From positions 26,217,477-26,281,476 of the forward strand of contig CM053269.1 in NCBI GenBank assembly GCA_028583415.1: a DNA stretch of 64,000 bases. Direction: 5' to 3'. A program made the translations under genes and the position numbers. This document shows positions 9,501 to 21,344 of this stretch, piece by piece. Source of the DNA: Protea cynaroides (taxonomy: Eukaryota > Streptophyta > Magnoliopsida > Proteales > Proteaceae). Position 1 is the first letter of the stretch. Each line of letters begins with the position of its first letter. The notes under the pieces were generated by a model. The model saw nothing but the letters and a program-made list of their open reading frames with translations, had not been told where the DNA came from and ran no database searches.

Positions 9501-11609
9501 GTTGAGTGGGGGGAAGGGGGAAGGAGGAGGGTGATGGGGCTATGGGATTCATGTTCGATTATAGTTCGTTTAATAGAGGAGTATTCAGTATTTTGAGAGT
9601 ATTTTTTTTTTTTTTTTTTAATCCAAGGGTTTCAACAATGATCGGATCTTATACACGGCCGTACATAGAACTGTTGGATTTTTTTTTTTAGGGCTTTGGC
9701 GTTGGCTGTCTTTGTGCCCTGGATATGTTAAAACCGTGGATGCAACTATAAGGCATCTATGAGTCATCAACACGGGGGAGAGAATACGCAAAAGGTAGAT
9801 AAATTTATTCACTCGCATCTTTACGAATTTAAAAATTGGGTATTATTTTGGGTTTATTATATGAGAATAATGAATATACTAAACTTGGACTTTTCACCTT
9901 TTTCCTCAAAGCATAAAAACAAGGTTGTGATTTAGGTGTGTCAATCAGTCGGTTTTGATCGGTTTCGATCTATCCTAATCGGTTTTTGATTATTTAACAC
10001 CTTACATTGTAACTGGTCTGTTTAACTATTTGGGTTTTAAAAGCGAGGCATGGAGTCTATGGACACATTTAAGTTGGTGGATCAATTTTTGGTCCATAAT
10101 TAGGCTCATGCTAAAGGGGGCTAGTATCAAAATGATCATAGATATTCTTAAGTTTCAAGTCTATAATCATTCTCATGTTATAGATTAGATCATATTTTCT
10201 CGTGGAATTGTGAAAAACTTTTATTAGACTTATGATTACACCCATGTAGACAAAGACGAAGATGAAAAGAATGAGTGGAAGACTTAAGAAATGAAAGAGA
10301 ATCAGAGACATTTTACTGTTTAGGTTTTTAGCCTTTTGGATTATAACGATTTAAAAATATATTCGATTCATTCGGTCATTTGATCAAGGTACAAGTACTC
10401 CCTTGTATCATGAAAGTCCATTTAATAATCGATTTGACCTTAAACCTAGTACATTTGATAATCAAGCCGATCTGGTTTCGAGCTTCTCCAATCATCTCTA
10501 ATACGATAAATGTGGGTCTCTCACTCAAAGATCCCCACTGCCTTCCTCTCATTGGTCTGATTTCACAAGGGACACTGTAACCCTTGTTCATTGACTTTAT
10601 TCTGCCTATGTTTAAAGTGAAAAGTTTAAAGTGAAAAAAAAATGAAAACAATAAAAGTGAAGCAAAATAAGAAGGGTTTTGAAACCATGAGTTTCTCTTG
10701 TCATTTCCTCCTCTATCATCTTTTAAGTTTTGACTGGTCATTTCGGATCACTTTTCCTATTTCCCAAACAAAAGTGAGGTCAAGTGCTTTCTCGTTGAGT
10801 TAAATAAGTTAAAAGAAAGAAAGGCAACACAACACCTGTTGGATGTTGGCAAACCTTAATAATTGTTGAGTACACACAAAGTACTGGCCAATAAGAGTGC
10901 GGCACGTGGTCAGGTGTGTTCAAAGCTCTCTAATGGCTAGGGCACTATAGATTGTCAACCCTTTAAGGTCAAATAGGTTCACATACATACATAGATAGTA
11001 TTTGCTGCTTATTGGTTGCCTTATATCACTCCTGTTTTCCCTATTCAATATCACTCCTGTTTTCCCTATTCAGGTACTGGCCTCTTCATCTTGCTTGCTA
11101 TTCCGAATCTTGAGTTAGGCATTTGAGCATTCTCACGGCATAAAGCCCGACCTCCCTTACCTTTTCCCTTATCGTCTACATGTTGATTCCACCTCAGAAG
11201 ATTGTTATATGAATTCTAACAGCAACAATAATAGGATGCATTTAGAATGACATTTTGGTACTTTTGGGCTCAGCATCTTTGGATGATATTTTTATGAGTT
11301 TTTTTTATATTAGTAGGAATCTCTAAGGCCCTTTTTTTTTATACTGAATTTTCCTTGTTTTAGAGGTTTTTTTTTCTCACATTTATTGGTATTTATGCTT
11401 TTGAAGGGCATTTAAGTATTATATATTTTCATGATTTGTAAGTTAGTTTATTTTAGCTTTAGTTGGTCTCAATTAGGATTTTTAAGATTTTTTTATTGGG
11501 AAAAGGATCTACGTTTTACCAGGGCATAGTGGTATATACGCGCCCAGCAAATGGGGAGACCATAGAGAGCGTCTACCGGTTCAGAAAGAGGGGGAACGAT
11601 CATTAATGA
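9501..11609. other. Non-coding stretch
   Basis: Contains poly-T runs (9602-9619, 9679-9689) and a perfect 25-bp tandem duplication, atatcactcctgttttccct..., at 11023-11047 and 11048-11072. Short ORFs here have no recognisable domain. Confidence 0.6.
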
Positions 11610-11840
11610 ATTCACATCCTCTCCTCCCAGTGATTCAGGAGGAGGGGGGATGCCCTGGTTGGATGGTCAAAACGTGGGGCTAGGATGAATCTGAGCCCTC
11701 TATTCGAGCCGACAAAGCTGAACCAATGGGGGGTGTAGGCTCAGATAGAGGGTTCGGATTCACCCGAACCCCACGTGTTGGCCATCCAACGGAGGCGTCT
11801 CCCTCCTCCCAAATCACTAGGAGGAAAGGATTTGAATCCA
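11610..11840. mobile_element. Fold-back MITE (copy 4, diverged)
   Basis: Inverted ends attcacatcctctcctccc and gaggaaaggatttgaatcca, with pairing inner arms (gccctggttggatggtc / ggccatccaacggaggcgt). Flanks cattaatga and ctttaataa are only a weak target-duplication match. Confidence 0.5.
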
Positions 11841-13835
11841 TCTTTAATAAGTAAAAAGAAGCTATTAATGAAGAGAGAGAAAGTGTAAGAGGGAAGTACA
11901 CACTCTACAATGTACCATGTAGCTTCTTTACTTTTTTTTTTTTTTTTTTGTTGAAACATTTTCAAACATATAAGAGGGGAAATATACTTGTACTACCCTT
12001 GGACTTAGGTTTAAATACAATTACTATCCTAAAGTTCATAATAATTATGTGTACCATCCTTAATTGCCAAACCTTGTTACACAGAGGCATATTCAGTTAG
12101 AATTTTTCTATTAGTTGCTGATGTCAACACACGTTCAAAATTCAAAAGTAAAAGATACCCTTATGGGTTGTTGTGAAAGGACTATATTGCCTTTTTGTAA
12201 AATAAAAAGACAAAGAATAACTTTTTCATTTCCTTTCCCTTTCTTCTTCTTCTTCTTTCCTCTTTCTTTGAAATCGCGAACTAAACACTGAAGACTCAAC
12301 TCGACGAAATTGAAATCAACTGAATATTGAACACTCAACTTGACGGCTCATAGTGTAAAATCCGCACTCCACTAACCCAGTCTAACTGTGTCGTGCCAGG
12401 TCTTCCCATCATAGCTGGATCAAGTGGATCGATCGTGTGAAGAAGGACCACAAGACCAGATATGAAAATCGACCTAAAACACTGAAAATCAAGTGTATGG
12501 TCGACTACCCGGTAGGTATGGTCGACCATATAGTAGGAAATAAAGACTACTGATTAATAGTCGTACGATCGATGTTTTCAAGCGTATGGTCGATGGATTT
12601 TACGACCGTACGATCCCAAACCAGACTCCGAGTTTGAAAACTTTCCAAATAAAAGGAGGATTTCTTTCCTATTGTTAGAGAGCCTTATATGGAGAGTTTG
12701 TTTCTATATAAAGGACGTTCCTCAACCTTTTTCACTCTTTTAAAACATCATCAAACCCTAGAGGAAGAGAAGGAAGAGAAGGAGAAGGAGAGAAGACTAA
12801 GGAGAAGGTTGAGAGAAGAGTTATACAGACTCTCTGCAACAAGGTATGAACCTTGTCTCTGTAGCCTTAGAACATTAAGAGTGAGAATTTTTTAGTGTAA
12901 ATTGTAATATTAAACACAATGTAAGGATTCAACTATGGGATTCTCTAAGCAAATCTCATCAAGGGACAATGGAGAATGGGTTAAAATAATTAATTGGTAA
13001 AACTAATAAATTTGATATTAGAATGATCATTAGGAAGGACCCTATTGAAGAGCCAAGAGGAAGAATTCAGATTGAAAGTAGAATTTGGTCAGAAAGCCGT
13101 ATGGTCATAGCTACAGTCGACCATAGCATGACCAAAGTATCGACCATAGCCATTTGGAAAGAATTTAGGAACCGTATGGTCGCAGGTGTATGGTCGCATA
13201 TAGTACGACCGTAGGGTATCGATCGTACGTGATAAGGTCGACACAGCATGAGACCACATGACCAATTGGACACCTTTCAGTGATCTGTTTCAATTTTTGA
13301 CTATTGTAACATGGTACATATGAACCCTAACTTAAATTCATGTAACTTCTAGGGTACTAAATTGATTCAAAGAGAGTTATAAGACTTGGAAGGAGATCGA
13401 GCTTTGCTAATAGGTGAGGGAACAAGACTTAAACTAATTGAATAATAATAAATTATTTATTTTATTGAGTCTAATGCCATGATTGATTCTATGTTTGTAT
13501 GTTTGTAATGTATATCTCTCATGTCATCCAATATTTCTGTTATTACTGTTCATGTATATTTACTTTTGTCTATTAGCTATCATGTTGATTGATGATGATA
13601 AGAATAGACATGTGTTTGTGTGTGTGGTTAGTGTATTGGATGCGAGTGGGACATCAGGGGGAGGACGTGACATTGTGGTCTCTGACCTGGTCACCAGATT
13701 CTAGCTCTATCTCTACTCAAGTCTTGTCCACTAATATTATCGTATCGTCATTACCTTAGCAAAACTATTACGTCGTAGGGTATCAGGGGAGGTGGTCTCG
13801 GACCATGTGGTCTCTGACTCTGTCGGGGGGCCTTA

Positions 13836-16180
13836 TGTCACACCCCAATTCTGGTCTAACCAAATTAGTGTGATGAACTGTCAATAAACTAACGGTTCAA
13901 TCAGGATCTTGTATAGGTCGTACCCATCATATCAAACCACACACATATTCCACGGTAATAATCAAAGATAAAAAAAAATAAGCGAAAGTCTTACAGATAA
14001 TGAACTGAGAGTCTAACAGTGATAAATAAGTATTTGATCCAATTATCTTCAAACCACAAGACATAAAAATAAATAATCCATTACATGTTCCATTAATCAA
14101 TTATAACTAAACTAATCAAAAATACATTGGTTGCACTCGCATGATGAATCATGCACATCTTCAACAGCTTCTACGTCCATGGCGGCAACGTGTCCATACG
14201 TCAGCGCATTCATATATTCTTCAACAGTAGGACCTGCATTATCAACTAAAAATATTCGACGTCGAAAGGGTGAGCACACATCACGGCTCAGTGAACAAAC
14301 AAAATAATGCAACAAACATATGCATGCATTCAATTCATATCTTTGATCTGATTTATAAGTTTGTAATATGCTATAGAAAGGTTTGGTGGCCGTTGTACCT
14401 CTATACACGAGTATGTGAATCCGCCCAATAGATCAAACACCATTGCCGTCCTACATGCACCCACCATAGAATAGAGATAGAGCTAAAGTGTCAGGATCAA
14501 GCACCGCCAACACTTCCCCTGATGTCCTACCCTTACCAACACATAAGCCCCTATTGGCGAGGGCTTGCAAACTGGGCTTGCAACTAACCAATCATAATGC
14601 CAAACATTGTATCCAAGGCCTCACCCCAACATCTCTCAATACATCCATAGAGATAGAACTAAGGCCCCCCGGCAGAGTCAGAGACCACACGGTCCGAGAC
14701 CACATCCCCTGATGTCCTACGACGTAATAGTTTTGCTAAGGTAATGGTGATACGACGATGTTAGTGGGCAAGACTTGAGTAAAGATAGAGCTAGAGTCTG
14801 GTGACGAGGTCGAAGACCACCATGCCACGTCTTCCCCCTGATGCTCCACTCGCATCCAACACACCAACCACACACATACATTCACATGTCTATTCCTAGC
14901 ATCATCATCATCATCATGTTATAAATAAATGGAATTAAATACGCATGAACAGTAATAGCAGGAATATTGAATGACATATGAGATGCACATTATAAGCATA
15001 CACGCATAGAATCAATCATGACATTGGACTAAAAAAAAATAAACAGTTTGTTATTATCCAATTAGTTTAGGGCTTGTTCCCTCACCTGTTAGCAATACTC
15101 GATCTCCTTCCAAGCCTTGTAATTCTCTTTCAATCAATTTAACAACCTAAAAATTTTATGAATTTAAGTTAGGATTCATATGTAACATGTTACAATAGTC
15201 GAAAATCAAAACAAAGCATTGATAGCTGTCTAATTGGTCCTATAGTCTCATACTGTATCGACCTTACTACCTACGGTCGTTACCCTACGGTCGCATATGG
15301 TGCTACCGTAGTTACGATCATATGGTTTCTGAAATCTTCCTGAGTACCTATGGTCGATCCTCTGGTCATGCTGGTCATGCTATGGTCGATCGTAGCTGTG
15401 ACCTTGAGATTTCTGGTCACAGACTACATGCAATTCGAGTTCTTCCTGGGTCAGTTCTTCTAATCTTCAATGAGGTTTATTCTAAGGTCATCCTATGGTC
15501 ATCATTAGCAATTTCTTATCAACCTTAACCATCAAACTCATCCCTCGTGGTTATCCTTGGAAATTACTCAAGGAATCACATGGATCATGATAGATTGATA
15601 TTGCTTATCTTCCATAGAAGTCTTATTCCTTAGAGTTTACATCTCTAGAGATTAGGTTCATACCTTTGCCTGTGATAGAGAGCCAATATCTTCTCAGCAA
15701 ATTCATTTTCTTAGCTTTTTCTTTTTCTCATTCTCTTCCTTCTCTTCCCTTCTCTTTCTCTAGAGTTTACTAATGTTCTAAAAGAGTGAAAAAGGATTGA
15801 GGGACGTCCTTTATATAGAGAAAAACTCTCCATATAGAGTCCTCTTTCAATTAGAAAAGCAATCCCTTAATTTAAAAAAGTTTTTAAAACTCGGAGTTTG
15901 ATCTGAGGTCTCACGGTCGATGGCTACGGTCGCAGAACACGTCGACTGTAGGGTCGAAATCATCGACTGTTGGGTCTGGACTTGAGATTTTTGTTTCCTT
16001 CCTTATGGTCAACCATACCTACCCAGGTATTCGACCATAGGTAGGTTTTCAGTGTTTTTAACTTGATTTTCATACCTAATTTGTGATCTATCTTCACACG
16101 CTTGGTCCACTTGGTCTAGGAATGATGGAAAGACCTGGCACGATACGATTAAACCGGATTAATGGAGTACGGGTCTTACA
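13836..16180 (-). mobile_element. Nested solo LTR, same family, opposite orientation
   Basis: 2,345 bp from tgtcacacc to gtcttaca, flanked by ccTTA direct repeats (13831-13835 and 16181-16185), a perfect 5-bp target duplication. Its TATA-box region is near 15815 on the minus strand. It sits inside the plus-sense LTR of the same family. Confidence 0.92.
14112..14247 (-). CDS. LTR-internal conserved peptide (copy in nested solo LTR)
   Basis: Minus-strand codons after a tttttag acceptor-like site give TVEEYMNALTYGHVAAMD, then HDSSCECNQC and a stop at 14112. The same peptide is found at the same place in every LTR subfamily in the window. Function unknown; probably a spliced exon of the leader rather than a free-standing gene. 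Confidence 0.5.
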
Positions 16181-16582
16181 CCTTAACTTTATCTCTATGG
16201 ACGTATTGAGGGATGTTGGGGTGAGGCCTTGGATACACTGGATGACATTTATGATTGGTTAGTTATGAGCCCAGTTTGCAAGTCCTCGCCAATAGGGCTT
16301 ACGTGTTAGTATCAATAGGGCATCAGGGGAAGTGTTGGCGGTGTGTGATCTAGATACTTTATCTCTATCTCTATTCCATGGTGGGGTGGATGTGGATGAC
16401 AATGGTGTTTGATCCATTAGGTGGGGCTTACACACCAGTGTATAGAGGTGCGGTAGCCGCCAAACCTTTCTATAACACATTATAAACTTAAAAATCAGAC
16501 CAAAGATATGAATTGAATGCATACATATATTTGTTGCATTATTTTATTTTGCTCACTCCCTTTTGACATCAAATATCTTTAG

Positions 16583-16716
16583 TTGATGATGTAGATCCTA
16601 CTGTAGAAGAGTACGTAAATGCGCCCTCATATGGACACATGGCGGCTATGGAGGTAGAAGCTGTTGAAGATGTGTATGATCCTTCATGCGAGTGCAATCA
16701 ATGCGTCTTTGATTAG
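16583..16716 (+). CDS. LTR-internal conserved peptide (copy in outer solo LTR)
   Basis: Plus-strand codons give TVEEYVNAPSYGHMAAME and PSCECNQCVF before TAG at 16714-16716. Open throughout although the LTR is old. Confidence 0.5.
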
Positions 16717-17134
16717 TTTAGTTATATTTTGATTATCGAACATGTAATTGATTATTTTACCTTTATGTCTTGAGTTACTTGGAGATAACTGGATTAACTA
16801 TTTATTTATCACTGTTAGATACTCAGTTCATTAATTATAAAAACTTTTGCTTATTTGTTTATTATCTCTGATTATTACCGTGGAATGTGTGTATGGTTTG
16901 ATTTGATGAGTACTACCTAAATGAGATCCTGGTTGAACCGTTGGTTTATTGACAGTTCATCACACTATTCTGGTTAGTCCAGAATTGGGGTGTGACATGT
17001 AGTCTCTTTGACTTCAGTGGCAAGTTAAATTTCCGACGACGATGGCAAGGCCAATATTATAGTACGGGAAGTATCTTTTACTGCTTGCTATTGATTAATC
17101 AGATATGAGCTTTGGAAAATCAGTTCTATCAACC

Positions 17135-17569
17135 CTAATTCAAGGAAGACAAACCATCATCTACAACCCAAAGACCTGCCCTTGTCGTGCTTGCTCGCAA
17201 GATGAATTCGCATGCCTCTCTCTTCTGGTGAGCCAAACCGGCATCGAAGTGATGAATGCTTGAATAGGAAGACCAACACCATCCACAAATGACTGAATCA
17301 TTGACACGATATTTAACCACTCTTTGTTTACAAACCTCTTCATCGAAATCATCGTCGGCAAAATCCGGCGCACCAGAGATATGACCCCAATGCATCCTCT
17401 TCCCTTTATAAACATGTATTGGCGTCATTTCAACTCCAATGTACCCCAGTGCTCTTTGACTCTTCGAAGCGTGAGTCATCGGGCCCTCGCCGAAAGTTGT
17501 CATTTGATCCAACCTACAACAAAATGGGCCAAAATGGTATAAGGGTTCTTTCCATGAGAGCTTGCACAT
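17135..17569 (-). other. Unrecognised 144-codon ORF within the split DNA element
   Basis: The ORF starts MCKLSWKEPLYHFGPFC. Overlapping frames are also open in parts, which suggests a frameshifted remnant. I recognise no domain. It could be a captured host fragment. The rest of 16998-18459 shows only a poly-T run (17781-17798). Confidence 0.25.
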
Positions 17570-18456
17570 CGGGACATTTAAAATAGTTCAGACTTGAGGA
17601 TTGTGATGGTTAACGGGGCGGTTCTTGGCAAGCCTAGAACCTTCTGCGAATTACGCCGACGAAGATTGTTGGGAAGAACATAGCCAAGAATTAATAGCTC
17701 CAATGTATTATGTTATTTGTGTTGTTTTTCTTTATTGTTTTTGTTTACTAACATTAGAAGACAAATTCCCTTGTTGTTCCTTTTTTTTTTTTTTTTTGGT
17801 AAATTCCCTTCTTGTTCTGTACAATACAATCATGGATGCCAATTTTCAGAGCCAATATGAGAGTTGGGTACATATTTAAGAAGTAGATTCAATTTGATAG
17901 ATGGCTATTGGATTGACTGGAAATCATCAAAGCCTTCTGAGCAGATTTTAGTTCCCATCAAACTTCAATCGGAACCAAAAAAGACAACTCTCTCTAGTCC
18001 AACGACAACTATTTATCCACTGACAATGGTGTATGAAACTAACAAAGCTACCCTCATTGTGGTAAATTTGGCCCTCTTTTATCGTCTTATTGTACTCCAT
18101 CCATCTCTCTCAATTTAACACAAGGAAAGCACAATCCCTTTCATCTTTTCAGATTGCCAATCTTCTCCGATTCCCAACAACAAATGTAGATGATACCAGA
18201 ATCTATGATTTTTCTTGTTAAATTTGGCGTGTCTATCTTTTATTACTGCTCTCTGGTTTTTTCTCCGCCTCAATTAATGTTTAATGTTTTTCAAGTTAAC
18301 AAAAGATAAAAGGTAGTATAGAGCTATCTCTCTTTGGAAGATGTTCAACAACGAAGATTGGGAGCATAACCGAAAATGGAGAAAGAAAGAAGGGATTGTA
18401 AATGTTCAGTAGAGGATGAGAGGAAAGGAGAAGAGAAGGAGAAGCAATGGAGGAAA

Positions 18457-18459
<3 letters not shown>

Positions 18460-18499
<40 letters not shown>
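18460..18499. repeat. (GA)n microsatellite
   Basis: About 20 uninterrupted GA units. Confidence 0.95.
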
Positions 18500-18500
<1 letters not shown>

Positions 18501-18858
18501 GAAAAGGAGGTGCAAAAACTAATCAAAGAAGAAGAGAAGGAGTTGATGTTGGCCGAAGTTGGATGCTGCCAGCCTGCATCCACTTCTGTCGAATGTTGGA
18601 GAGGAGAGGGAGAAATGAATTGAGATTCCCTTTTTAATATAAGGGTTTGGGAGGGTTAATTTTGTCATTTAACTCTTTAATATTTTTGGAAAATTAAAGA
18701 TGTGGTTTCATCCTTAATTGTTTATAAATGTAACAAGGTTAAAGTTGATATTAAATTTGTTTTGGCAATGGGGGTGTAATTGTAATTGTTGTGAACTTTA
18801 GGGTAGTAATTGTATTTAGACCTAAGTCCAGGGGTGGTACGAGTAATTTTCCCTTTTA

Positions 18859-20009
18859 AGAATTATGCATTAGAAATATTAGTTTGCTCATTTTGTGCAT
18901 TTTCAATAAATTATAAATTTATTATATTTTATGTATCTTATTATGTTTCATGGGTTCTAATATCATTATTGTATTTAATGGCATAGTTGTAAATATAACA
19001 TGTTTGTACCCTAGGTCTTATTTATTTCTTATTTTGTTTTGTTGATGATAGTAACTTAAATTATTTAGTTAATTTTATATTATTTTGTATATTAATAAGT
19101 CTAGAAATGTAATTAAGTATTCATTTTCCTTTTCATTTTATTTTCGTATGTTTTATTTGTTATGTACTATTTCTGTAATTTATAATTTTTTTTATCATTA
19201 GTTTCCAATATTTATTATTCATAAAAAAACCAAATGCACAGGAAAACTGATTTAACAGGGCGGCCGGGGTAGCACACCTTCCCTAGTCTCAACCTAATAT
19301 GAACCTGATCTCATAGTTGGATTAGTTCCATTAAAATTATGTGTCATTCAAGCTATGAGCACGTCATGATCTAATAGATAATTTCAGTCCTATCAAAAAA
19401 AGTGAGTGCATGCAAGCGGGATTATTGTTGGGAGGCATTGAAACACTTGGGTGAGTATGCCCCTATATAAATGAGGAGACTAATTTCCCTTCCCATTTGG
19501 GTATTCTTCCATGGATCTATCACCATTCATATCAAACGGATCCCACACTTTAAAGGTAGTTCTATATTTCATGAACGGTGATGGTAAATCCATGGGAGAG
19601 TACTTGTAAGGGTGGTGGATCTAGGTGCCTATATGTGATTGTATATTTAATTTCTATTTGAAATTTAGTAGTTTGCCAAGCCACATCATTCCCCTAGACT
19701 TCCAATAATCAAAATTAATACATTAATCGTACTCGTGGTAAAAACTGAATATAACTCATGGTTTTAGTTTCAGGTATCAGGGATACATTATTGGTTGGAG
19801 ACGAAACTATGGTCCAATACCACTTAAAATCAGGTTGTGTTTTGTTGACATGGCTGATAATGATTTAAAAGAAAAAAAAAAAAAAAAGGAATAAAATATC
19901 AAATTGAGATCAGCCACATTAAAAATCAACCTAACCGATCCGATACCGATTCCAAAAACCGTAGGTCATTCACATGGACTCCTCCTTATCCATATGTGTT
20001 TAATGACAA
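18859..20009. other. Non-coding A+T-rich stretch
   Basis: No supported gene. A poly-A run lies at 19870-19888. Around 19920-19965 is a cgatccgataccgattcc-like segment of the kind common in plant MITEs, without visible ends. Confidence 0.6.
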
Positions 20010-21344
20010 GTACAACAACAACAACAAAGCCTTATTCCAATTAAATTGGGTTGATTACAAAGATTCTTGTCTCCAATCAGCTCTGCTCGATGTCATACTT
20101 GAAACAAGGGTATGCATGTCTTTCTTTACCACCTCCTTTAGAATCATCTTAGGTCTCGTTCGTACAGGAGCATCTAATCTCTTCTATTGAACATAACAAT
20201 ACAATCTCAAACGTTTTTCTCGTAGTTTATCATATATCGATGTTACTTCCAAATCAACTATAATATGATCAGTCCTTACTTTATCCTTTCTAGTTTTTTC
20301 ACTCATTTATCTCAACATCTTCATCTCAGCTAAGTTTATCTATATGATGCTTCTTAACTGTTTAACATTCTGCACCATACATTATAACCAATCGAATGAC
20401 TGTCATATAAAATTTTCCTTTAAGTTTTAAAAAGAATACGTCGATCACACAACACTCCAGACGTACCTCTTAACTTCATCCATCCTATTTTAATCCTCTG
20501 TGAAACATCATCCTCTTAATCACATTTTTGAATTTATGATTAATTCTAGATATCTAAAATGATCACTTTATTGTATTTCCCTCTAAAAAATTTTCACCAC
20601 TTCATTATCAATGTTTGTGTAACTAAAGTTATACACTATATACTTTGTTTTCGTTTTACTTATCTTAAAATCTTTTGATTTCAATGTTGATCTCCATAGC
20701 TCCAACTCGACGTTAATCCCTATTTTTGTCTCATCTTCCAAAATAATATTATCCACAAAAAACATGCACTAAGGAACTTCATCTTGAATGTCTCTAGTTA
20801 AATCATCCATAATAAGGGTAAACAAATAAGGATTTAAATCTGATCCTTGATGTAAGCTCATTGTAATTGACCCCCATGATTCTCATAGTACTAGTCACCA
20901 TATTATAATACATATCCTTACCAATGTTTACATTTTTTCTTGAAACGCTTCTCTTGAAATGCTTCTCTTCTCTAGTACATGCCAGATTGATTCTCTAGGA
21001 ATTATGTCATAAACTTTTTCTAGATCAATAAAGAGGTTCTTCTTGCCTTCTTTTCATCTTTCTATGAATCTCCTAAGCAAGTATATAGCTTTCGTCGTGG
21101 ATCTACCTGGCATAAACCAAACTGGTTATCCGTAATAGTAGTATCTTTTCTTATGTGAGTTTCAATAACTCTCTTTCATAGTTTTATAGTATGACACATT
21201 AAGTTTATGCTTCTGTAGTTATTGCAGTTTTGAATACCACTTTTGTTTTTATAAATTGAAACCACAATGCTTCTTTTCTATTTATCTGACATTTTCTTTG
21301 AGTTCATAATTTTATTGAACAATTTAGTTAGTGAAGGCACTCTA

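Larger units (their letters stand above)
12354..16997 (+). mobile_element. Solo LTR of a Tekay-like chromovirus, plus-sense, interrupted
   Basis: It begins tgtaaaatccgcactcc and ends ggggtgtgaca; minus the nested LTR it is ~2.29 kb, like the other type-A LTRs here. A TATA box lies at 12704-12712 (ctatataaaggacg) and a possible leader donor, caag/gtatga, near 12841. No internal region is attached. The 5-bp flanks (catag / tgtag) match at three bases only, so it is an old solo LTR or its flanks have decayed. Confidence 0.85.
11973..18858. mobile_element. Long-TIR DNA element split by nested solo LTRs
   Basis: The sequence at 11973-12085 (gaggggaaata...ttggacttaggtttaaatac...) is the diverged inverted complement of 18730-18858 (...gtatttagacctaagtccag...ttttccctttt). 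Without the LTR insertion (12354-16997) the element would be about 2.2 kb. No clear target duplication was found, so the superfamily is open; long TIRs suggest a MULE. The inside holds a GA microsatellite and one unexplained ORF but no transposase. Confidence 0.6.

Noticed and set aside
10376..10741. 121-codon minus-strand ORF
   Set aside because: No recognisable domain, biased A+T-rich codons, isolated in non-coding sequence.
13483..13704. Possible small membrane protein in the solo LTR
   Set aside because: Hydrophobic by chance from A+T-rich sequence; not kept in other LTR copies.
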